Origin: an uncultured Jeotgalicoccus sp.
GTDB taxonomy: Bacteria; Bacillota; Bacilli; Staphylococcales; Salinicoccaceae
Assembly (NCBI GenBank): GCA_947631305.1
Contig: CANRKV010000029.1
Span: 1 to 12,062, forward strand
Length of the DNA stretch: 12,062 nt
Direction: 5' to 3'
Below the pieces are notes generated by a model. That model ran no database searches, was not told the origin of the DNA, and worked only from the letters and a program-made list of their open reading frames with translations. Positions 7,070-12,062 of the stretch are shown here, one piece after another (position 1 is the first letter of the stretch; each line of letters begins with the position of its first letter). A program made the translations under genes and the position numbers.

Positions 7070-7342
7070 ATGAATAAGACAGATTTAATCAACGCTGTCA
7101 GCGACAAAGCTGACCTTACAAAAAAAGAAGCAGGAGCTGCAGTAGACGCAGTTTTTGAATCAATTCAAGGTTCACTTCAAAATGGTGAAAAAGTACAGTT
7201 AATCGGATTCGGTAACTTTGAAGTACGTGACCGTGCTGCAAGAAAAGGCCGCAACCCGCAGTCTGGTGAAGAAATCGAAATCCCAGCATCAAAAGTACCT
7301 GCATTTAAAGCTGGTAAAGCACTTAAAGACGCAGTTAAATAA
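7070..7342 (+). CDS. hup: DNA-binding protein HU
   Basis: This 90-residue protein is a full-length HU, the abundant nucleoid protein that binds and bends DNA as a dimer. The N-terminal helices (3-38) form the dimer body. The signature GFGNFEVRDRAARKGRNP (46-63) leads into the beta arm, with the intercalating Pro63 in RNP, and a C-terminal helix (about 80-90) ends ALKDAVK. The length is exactly that of the Bacillus and Staphylococcus homologues. A strong ribosome binding site, TAGGAGGT (7055-7062), is 7 bases before the ATG. The gene follows yphF by 116 bases without a clear terminator, but has its own promoter-like region and a hairpin after it, so a mainly single-gene transcript is likely. 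Confidence 0.98.
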   Translation: MNKTDLINAVSDKADLTKKEAGAAVDAVFESIQGSLQNGEKVQLIGFGNFEVRDRAARKGRNPQSGEEIEIPASKVPAFKAGKALKDAVK

Positions 7343-7351
7343 TTTATCTAC

Positions 7352-7387
7352 TAGGCCTAACTTTGAAACGTTAGGTCTATTCATTTA
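7352..7387 (+). terminator. Probable intrinsic terminator after hup
   Basis: A 10-base stem TAGGCCTAAC/GTTAGGTCTA (7352-7361 with 7370-7379, one G-U pair) with an 8-base loop is followed by a modest T-rich tail. The weak tail suggests incomplete termination and some read-through into hepS. Confidence 0.7.
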
Positions 7388-7391
7388 TAAG
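7363..7391 (+). promoter_or_regulatory. Candidate hepS promoter inside the hup terminator
   Basis: TTGAAA (7363-7368) in the terminator loop and TATAAG (7386-7391) are separated by exactly 17 bases and each match the sigma-A consensus at five of six positions. The expected start (about 7397-7401) coincides with the hepS start codon, so the -10 would overlap the ribosome binding site and give an almost leaderless mRNA. Alternatively the match is fortuitous and hepS is read from the hup promoter. Confidence 0.4.
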
Positions 7392-7400
7392 GTGATATTT

Positions 7401-7907
7401 ATGAAATACTCAGCCGTGCAACCATATAACGATTCAGCACTAGCTGAATTGATTAATAAGCTTGATCAAAATGAAATTACTGACTTTTTTTCAGACAGTA
7501 AAAATATAATTCATAAAAGACACATTTCAAATGCGGTTCTTTTATTTACATATGCTTTAAATCAGCTCGACCGGATTCCGCCTGCTGATGAGCGGGAAAG
7601 CCACGTTCTTACCGGTGACTTTTATTTCAGCGAGTTCTACTCGTCGCTCGCCAGTCACGGTGAAATGAACGTTGTTCATGACATGGTGGAAATATCCAAA
7701 ATCCTGTCATCTAAAAAATCCAGACAGTACGAAGACGCTCTTGAAGTTTCCGACAGTGAATTAAAGTACCTGCTATTTGCACCGCTTTTGTATTTAATAG
7801 ATAATGGGTATGTGACGTCTGAGCTCGATAACGTACTCGGCAGTTATATTAAAAACATTGACCGTTCGGAGCTGGCATACATAATAAATACAAAAGGTGA
7901 GCGCTAA
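7401..7907 (+). CDS. hepS: Heptaprenyl diphosphate synthase component I
   Basis: This 168-residue protein is the small, non-catalytic subunit (HepS, GerCA type) that pairs with HepT to make the C35 heptaprenyl diphosphate side chain of menaquinone-7. It is predicted helical, with the family-like segment TGDFYFSEFYSSLA (71-84), and has no DDxxD motif. The call is supported by its position directly before menG and hepT. It is shorter than B. subtilis HepS (about 250) and nearer to staphylococcal forms. I chose ATG 7401, preceded by AAGGTGA (7389-7395), the same site used by menG; the open frame extends back to 7218 but would run through hup. The stop overlaps the menG start in TAATG. Confidence 0.85.
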   Translation: MKYSAVQPYNDSALAELINKLDQNEITDFFSDSKNIIHKRHISNAVLLFTYALNQLDRIPPADERESHVLTGDFYFSEFYSSLASHGEMNVVHDMVEISKILSSKKSRQYEDALEVSDSELKYLLFAPLLYLIDNGYVTSELDNVLGSYIKNIDRSELAYIINTKGER

Positions 7908-8608
7908 TGCAAACAGAAAACAGAATTCAGACAATCTTTAATTCCATTTCGGATGATTACGATCATATGAACGATATTATAAGTTTTAATCAGCATACGA
8001 TCTGGCGTAACCGTACGAACAAGGAAATCTTTGTGAAACCGGGCCATCAGGTGCTCGATTTGTGCTGCGGTACAGGTGACTGGACTATACAGCTTGCTGA
8101 AAATAAAGAAGCTGATATAACGGGTCTTGATTTCAGCGAGAACATGCTGAAAGTAGCTGCTAAAAAGACAGCTGATATTAAAAACATTACACTGCTGCAG
8201 GGCGATGCAACTGAACTTCCCTACGAGGATAATTCATTCGATATTATTACGATTGGATTCGGTCTGCGCAATCTGCCGGATTATGAAAAAGCAGTCGAAG
8301 AGTTTTACCGCGTTTTAAAACCGGGCGGCCAGCTTGTTATTCTTGAAACATCCAATCCGGAAAACGGACTGATTAATTACGGTTTCAATATTTACTTCGG
8401 TAAAATTATGCCGTATCTCGGTCAGATGATTGCCGGCAGCGGCCAGGAATATACCTGGCTGTATGAATCCACGAGCAAGTTTTTATCTAAACTCGAATTA
8501 AAATCGATGATGCGTCAGAACGGATATATAAATATCAAAGTAATCCCTCATACATTTGGTACTGCAGCCACTCATATCGGATATAAACCGCTAGAGGCTG
8601 CAATGTGA
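7907..8608 (+). CDS. menG: Demethylmenaquinone methyltransferase
   Basis: This 233-residue SAM-dependent methyltransferase (MenG/UbiE) carries out the last step of menaquinone synthesis, methylating demethylmenaquinone at the membrane. The N-terminal signature YDHMNDIISFNQHTIWR (18-34) is diagnostic of UbiE/MenG. SAM motif I is LDLCCGTGDW (50-59), motif II includes GLDFS (73-77) with the ribose-binding Asp75, and NSFDIITIGFGLRNL (109-123) and KPGG follow. The length is close to S. aureus MenG (about 241). The ATG overlaps the hepS stop by one base and uses AAGGTGA (7894-7900) inside hepS. It overlaps hepT by 4 bases. Being between the two prenyl synthase subunits couples side-chain supply to quinone finishing. 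Confidence 0.96.
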   Translation: MQTENRIQTIFNSISDDYDHMNDIISFNQHTIWRNRTNKEIFVKPGHQVLDLCCGTGDWTIQLAENKEADITGLDFSENMLKVAAKKTADIKNITLLQGDATELPYEDNSFDIITIGFGLRNLPDYEKAVEEFYRVLKPGGQLVILETSNPENGLINYGFNIYFGKIMPYLGQMIAGSGQEYTWLYESTSKFLSKLELKSMMRQNGYINIKVIPHTFGTAATHIGYKPLEAAM

Positions 8609-9558
8609 AACCTTTAAAGAAATTTATGGCAGGGGAGTTATCCCGTGTCAAAAAAATTGTTAAAGAAGAACTTAAACCAAATGGTACGATAGTTAACGAT
8701 AAGAGTTTCGAGCTGTTTAACTCCGGGGGAAAGAAACTTCGTCCCATGTTTACTATACTCGCAGGCAGATTAGGGGATAAAGAACATTACAATGATGTAC
8801 TGAAAACGAGTGCGAGTCTCGAACTGCTCCATATGGCAACGCTTGTGCACGATGATATTATCGATGACAGCGAACTGAGAAGAGGCAAGCCGACTGTGTT
8901 TTATGAACACGGCTATTTCCAGGCAGTCAACACAGGGAACTACCTGCTGTCTTCAGCGCTGCAGATTGTCAGTAAAATTGACAGCCCCAAATTTCATGAA
9001 ACATATTCTTCAGGCATCAGGGAAATCGTGCAGGGCGAACTTATCCAGTTTGATACGCAGTTTGACGCAGCGCAGACACTGGATGATTATTTCAGAAAAA
9101 TTTACCGTAAAACTGCGCTGTTAATCGTGCTGAGTATTGAGCTTGGCGGTCATGCGGCCCATCTCGATGATGAACTGATGGATAAACTCCGCGCGTACGG
9201 TTATCACATCGGTATGAGTTTCCAGATTATTGATGACTGTCTCGACTTTACCGGCAGTACACGCACACTTGGCAAGCCGAATTACTCAGATATTAAAAAC
9301 GGGCACTATACTTTGCCGGTCCTGCTGTTAAGAGACAGTGATCCAGTCTTCAAAACGATGCTGGAAAAATTCTCTGACACGAAAGAAAATCCAGGTGCTC
9401 TGATTGACTATATCTTAAACAGTGATGCAGTCGACCGGGCACTTCTGGTAAGTACAGAACATATAGAGCAGGCTGAAGCTGAAATCAGCAATATCGAAGA
9501 ACCAATCAGACATTATTTCACTGAAATTGCCGGTATGTTAAAAAACAGACGAAATTAG
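8605..9558 (+). CDS. hepT: Heptaprenyl diphosphate synthase component II
   Basis: This 317-residue protein is the catalytic subunit of the trans-polyprenyl synthase that extends farnesyl diphosphate with isopentenyl diphosphate. It has GGKKLRP (41-47), the first Asp-rich motif DDIIDD (83-88) followed by LRRGKPT, a conserved KT pair (169-170), the second Asp-rich motif DDCLD (210-214) and GKPNYSDIKNGHYTLP (223-238). The length agrees with B. subtilis HepT and staphylococcal GerCC. Translation probably starts at GTG 8605, which overlaps the menG stop as ATGTGA and has AGAGG (8593-8597) 7 bases upstream; the next in-frame ATG at 8626 has a poorer site. The partner subunit is HepS, two genes upstream. 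Confidence 0.95.
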   Translation: MKPLKKFMAGELSRVKKIVKEELKPNGTIVNDKSFELFNSGGKKLRPMFTILAGRLGDKEHYNDVLKTSASLELLHMATLVHDDIIDDSELRRGKPTVFYEHGYFQAVNTGNYLLSSALQIVSKIDSPKFHETYSSGIREIVQGELIQFDTQFDAAQTLDDYFRKIYRKTALLIVLSIELGGHAAHLDDELMDKLRAYGYHIGMSFQIIDDCLDFTGSTRTLGKPNYSDIKNGHYTLPVLLLRDSDPVFKTMLEKFSDTKENPGALIDYILNSDAVDRALLVSTEHIEQAEAEISNIEEPIRHYFTEIAGMLKNRRN

Positions 9559-9559
9559 T

Positions 9560-9589
9560 TTGTAAACACACTGTATATAATGCTAAAAT
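9560..9589 (+). promoter_or_regulatory. Candidate ndk promoter
   Basis: TTGTAA (9560-9565), an 18-base spacer and TAAAAT (9584-9589) preceded by TGC form a sigma-A promoter with an extended -10. The expected start near 9596 leaves a leader of about 29 bases containing the ribosome binding site. A perfect TATAAT at 9576-9581 is only 10 bases from the -35 and is the less likely box. Confidence 0.55.
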
Positions 9590-9624
9590 AATAGTCGAAA
9601 ACATATTTAAGGGAGCTTATTATA

Positions 9625-10071
9625 ATGGAAAAAACATTTCTTATGATTAAACCGGACGGCGTCCAAAGAAATCTTATCGGACCTATCGTTGAAAGATTAG
9701 AAAACAAAGGATTCAAAGTTGTTGGTGCTAAACTTATGCAGGTATCTGAAGAGCTTGCTAAAACTCACTACGGTGAACACAGTGAAAGACCTTTCTTCGG
9801 TGAGCTTGTAGAGTTCATTACTTCAGGACCTGTTTTCGCAATGGTTCTTGAAGGAGAAAATGTAATTAAAACTGCACGTTTAGTTGTAGGTTCTACTAAC
9901 CCTCAGGAAGCTGCACCGGGAACTATCCGCGGCGACTTCGGTCTAACTGTTGGTAAAAACATCATTCACGGTTCAGATTCACTTGAAAGTGCTGAAAGAG
10001 AAATTAACTTATTCTTCAACGAATCTGAAGTATTAGATTACAACCTGTCTAATAGCCCTTGGATTTACTAA
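9625..10071 (+). CDS. ndk: Nucleoside diphosphate kinase
   Basis: This 148-residue enzyme transfers the gamma-phosphate of ATP to nucleoside diphosphates through a phosphohistidine, balancing NTP and dNTP pools in the cytoplasm. It starts MEKTFLMIKPDGVQRNLIG, with the conserved Lys9, and carries the active-site block NIIHGSDSLESAEREI with the catalytic His115. GTIRGDFG (99-106) is the usual nucleotide-binding region. The length matches bacterial Ndk proteins (140-150). AAGGGAG (9609-9615) is a strong ribosome binding site 9 bases before the ATG. It has its own promoter and terminator, so it is probably expressed alone even though it sits between the quinone and shikimate genes. Its product acts on the CDP and dCDP that Cmk makes. 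Confidence 0.98.
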   Translation: MEKTFLMIKPDGVQRNLIGPIVERLENKGFKVVGAKLMQVSEELAKTHYGEHSERPFFGELVEFITSGPVFAMVLEGENVIKTARLVVGSTNPQEAAPGTIRGDFGLTVGKNIIHGSDSLESAEREINLFFNESEVLDYNLSNSPWIY

Positions 10072-10082
10072 AACTTGCAGCC

Positions 10083-10115
10083 AGGCTGGGTAATAACATT
10101 ACTCAGTCTTTTTTT
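10083..10115 (+). terminator. Intrinsic terminator after ndk
   Basis: An 11-base stem (10084-10094 with 10098-10108, two G-U pairs) closes a 3-base loop AAC and is followed by seven T residues. The next 43 bases, up to aroC, are very AT-rich with several -10-like strings (for example TATAAA at 10126-10131) but no clear -35, so an aroC promoter is likely here but cannot be placed. Confidence 0.92.
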
Positions 10116-10158
10116 CATATATTAATATAAATAAATAATTCAGATAGAGGTGCTTACA

Positions 10159-11325
10159 ATGAGATTTTTAACTTCAGGAGAATCGCACGGTCCGAAAGTC
10201 AACGCTATTGTCGAAGGCTTCCCTTCGAACCTTCCAATTAATAAAGAACGCATGCAGGAAGAGTTATTTAAACGTCAGGGGGGTTACGGCCGCGGACGCC
10301 GCATGCAGATTGAGAAAGATACTTTCGAATTTGGTTCAGGCGTCCGCCACGGCAAGACGCTCGGCAGCCCGATCATGATGGAAGTCAATAATGATGACTT
10401 TAAACACTGGGTAAACATCATGGGTGCCGAACCGATTACTAAAGAAGAAGAAGCTGAAATGAAACGCATTATAACTAAACCGCGTCCCGGTCATGCTGAC
10501 CTGGTTGGCGGAATGAAGTATAATCACCGTGATCTCCGCAATATTCTGGAGCGTTCTTCTGCCCGTGAAACCACTGCACGTGTTGCTGTAGGCGCACTCT
10601 GTAAAGAATTATTACATGCTCTTGATATAAATATTACTTCCCGCGTGACTAAAATAGGGCAGGTCACAGATGACGGCGCATACGATTATGCCACTTTAAG
10701 TGACAAATCAAGTGACTCAAGCGTACGTATGATTTCAGATGAGGCGACTAAAGCCGCGGAAGATGTTATTGATGCAGCTAAAAAAGCCGGCGATACGCTT
10801 GGCGGTGTCGTTGAGGTTATCGTTCAGAACCCGCCTGTAGGTTTAGGTTCTCACGTGCATTACGACCGTAAGCTCGATGCAAAAATTGCTCGCAGCATCG
10901 TCAGCATTAATGCTTTTAAAGGTGTTGAATTTGGAATGGGCTTTAAAATGGCTGAAACGCCTGGTTCTGAAGTTCAGGATGAAATTAAATTCGATTCTGA
11001 AGATGGTTTTTACCGCAGTTCCAATAACTTGGGCGGTTTCGAAGGCGGCATGACGACGGGAATGCCAATTGTTGTCCGCGGCGTTATGAAGCCGATACCG
11101 ACTTTATACAAACCCTTAATGAGTGTCGATATTGAAACGAAGGAAGCATTTACTGCAACGATAGAGCGCAGTGACCCTTGTGCAGTACCGGCAGCTTCTA
11201 TTGTTGCTGAACACATGGTTGCCATTGAAGTGGCAGAGGCTATTTTAGATAAGTTCCCGAGCGATGACTTCGGCGATCTGAAAGCATCACTGGAACTGTA
11301 CAACACACGTCTAAGCGAGTATTAA
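10159..11325 (+). CDS. aroC: Chorismate synthase
   Basis: This 388-residue FMN-dependent enzyme converts 5-enolpyruvylshikimate-3-phosphate to chorismate, the last step of the shared shikimate pathway. Visible signatures are MRFLTSGESHG with His10, GGYGRGRRMQIE (41-52), RPGHADL (109-115), the block ERSSARETTARVAVG (131-145), and NNLGGFEGGMTTGMP toward the C-terminus. The length equals S. aureus AroC. I chose ATG 10159: AGAGGTG (10146-10152) is 6 bases upstream and the protein then starts at the conserved MRFLTSGESHG. An in-frame GTG at 10150 is part of that ribosome binding site. aroB starts one base after the stop, so the two are cotranscribed. Chorismate feeds aromatic amino acids, folate and menaquinone. 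Confidence 0.98.
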   Translation: MRFLTSGESHGPKVNAIVEGFPSNLPINKERMQEELFKRQGGYGRGRRMQIEKDTFEFGSGVRHGKTLGSPIMMEVNNDDFKHWVNIMGAEPITKEEEAEMKRIITKPRPGHADLVGGMKYNHRDLRNILERSSARETTARVAVGALCKELLHALDINITSRVTKIGQVTDDGAYDYATLSDKSSDSSVRMISDEATKAAEDVIDAAKKAGDTLGGVVEVIVQNPPVGLGSHVHYDRKLDAKIARSIVSINAFKGVEFGMGFKMAETPGSEVQDEIKFDSEDGFYRSSNNLGGFEGGMTTGMPIVVRGVMKPIPTLYKPLMSVDIETKEAFTATIERSDPCAVPAASIVAEHMVAIEVAEAILDKFPSDDFGDLKASLELYNTRLSEY

Positions 11326-11326
11326 T

Positions 11327-12062
11327 ATGGATATTTCGACGGCCTATAAAGATAATAATTATAAAATTCACGTTGCCCGGAACATTTTGGAAAACCGGTT
11401 AAATACTTATACCGAACACTACGAATCTGTATATTATCTTATCGATGAAAATGTTTATGATATATACAGAGAAACAAAATTATCATTTATAAAATCACCG
11501 CTGGTCGTCACAGGAGGAGAATCGTTTAAATACGTTTCTCCTTTAATGCACACTATGGAAGAACTGCTCGCATCCGGCATTAAACGCAACTCGCTGATCG
11601 TCGTTATAGGCGGCGGAGCAACGGGGGATGCCGGCGGCTTTATCGCAAGTATGGTTCTCCGCGGTGTCGACTATATTCACGTGCCGACGACACTGCTCGC
11701 ACACGATTCCGCCATCGGCGGTAAAACTGCGATTAATTCCCGTCACGGTAAAAACCTGATCGGTGCGTTTTACCGTCCTAAAGCTGTTATTTACGATCTC
11801 GAGTTTCTTGAGTCGCTGCCTGCACCTGAAGTACTCAGCGGCTTCGGCGAAGTGTTTAAGCACGCGATGATTCACAGTCCAGAGCTGCTCGAAGAACTCT
11901 TTCTAGTAACTGACAGCAGTATCGATGTTCAAAATCTTACCTCGTTTATCATCAAAGGTATTGAAACAAAAATGAAAATCGTTAACGAAGACGAGCATGA
12001 GAGCGGCAGCCGCAAGTTTTTAAACTTAGGCCATACACTTGCTCACGCTGTGGAATATAAAT
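11327..12062 (+). CDS. aroB: 3-dehydroquinate synthase, 3'-truncated by window end
   Basis: The frame is open from ATG 11327 to the window end, 245 codons of an expected 350 or so. The enzyme converts DAHP to 3-dehydroquinate, the second shikimate step, using bound NAD and a divalent metal (Zn or Co). Visible motifs are GGESFKYVSP (63-72), the NAD-binding GGGATGD (95-101), VPTTLLAHDSAIGGKTAIN (119-137), GKNLIGAFYRP (141-151), the metal-ligand region GFGEVFKHA (172-180, ligand Glu175) and NLGHTLAHAVE (233-243, ligand His236). The third ligand lies beyond the window. Family members usually have GFAEVIKHG, so Gly174 and Phe177 are atypical. The start follows the aroC stop by one base with no clear ribosome binding site, which suggests translational coupling. 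Confidence 0.95.
   Translation, partial: MDISTAYKDNNYKIHVARNILENRLNTYTEHYESVYYLIDENVYDIYRETKLSFIKSPLVVTGGESFKYVSPLMHTMEELLASGIKRNSLIVVIGGGATGDAGGFIASMVLRGVDYIHVPTTLLAHDSAIGGKTAINSRHGKNLIGAFYRPKAVIYDLEFLESLPAPEVLSGFGEVFKHAMIHSPELLEELFLVTDSSIDVQNLTSFIIKGIETKMKIVNEDEHESGSRKFLNLGHTLAHAVEYK

Noticed and set aside
7218..7400. Extended N-terminus for hepS running back through hup
   Set aside because: The extra 61 codons lie out of frame inside hup and the hairpin. ATG 7401 has a good ribosome binding site and gives the family-like length.
11543..11875. 110-residue minus-strand open frame opposite aroB
   Set aside because: It mirrors the conserved aroB motifs, is Cys/Arg-rich with no recognisable domain, and has no promoter or ribosome binding site.
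1..12062. Search for tRNA, rRNA, riboswitch, T-box, CRISPR, transposase, integrase, toxin-antitoxin or defence genes
   Set aside because: All gaps are under 120 bases, all long frames are recognisable housekeeping families in conserved order, and no long repeats or mobile-element ends were seen.

Overview
This window reads as core chromosome of a low-to-moderate GC Gram-positive coccus, most likely Staphylococcaceae but probably not Staphylococcus itself. Relatives such as Jeotgalicoccus, Salinicoccus or Macrococcus would fit, though the genus is inference. Every gene is on the + strand, coding density is high, and the gene order is the conserved Bacillales block: cmk, plsC, rpsA, der, gpsA, yphE, yphF, hup, hepS, menG, hepT, ndk, aroC, aroB. 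An EbpS-type LysM membrane protein lies immediately before cmk, which is the staphylococcal trait. yphE and yphF between gpsA and hup, and a plsC between cmk and rpsA, recall Bacillus. The spoIVA and mtrA/mtrB genes that B. subtilis carries in this block are absent, as expected for a non-sporulating coccus.

Layout. (1) 1-2226: the 3' part of the LysM protein, then cytidylate kinase and a 1-acylglycerol-3-phosphate acyltransferase, tightly packed and probably cotranscribed. (2) 2227-3600: a four-S1-domain RpsA with its own upstream region and a strong intrinsic terminator. (3) 3601-6953: der, gpsA, yphE and yphF as a likely operon for ribosome assembly, phospholipid precursor supply and two envelope proteins of unknown role. 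(4) 6954-7387: hup as a probable single-gene unit, with several symmetric elements in its upstream region. (5) 7388-9558: hepS, menG and hepT with overlapping ends, making the heptaprenyl side chain and carrying out the last methylation of menaquinone. (6) 9559-10115: ndk with its own promoter and terminator. (7) 10116-12062: aroC and a 3'-truncated aroB, from the shikimate pathway that supplies chorismate for aromatic amino acids, folate and menaquinone.

Together the genes cover nucleotide supply (Cmk, Ndk), phospholipid synthesis (GpsA makes glycerol-3-phosphate and PlsC adds the second acyl chain), translation (RpsA, Der), nucleoid structure (HU) and respiratory quinone (HepS/HepT, MenG, with chorismate from AroB/AroC). 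I found no mobile element, CRISPR array, RNA gene, defence system or new enzyme system. The points worth a second look are regulatory or evolutionary: nested symmetry upstream of hup, a possible near-leaderless hepS promoter built into the hup terminator, the acidic stalk of the LysM protein, retention of yphE/yphF without spoIVA, and a few substitutions in conserved motifs. No intergenic gap exceeds 120 bases.
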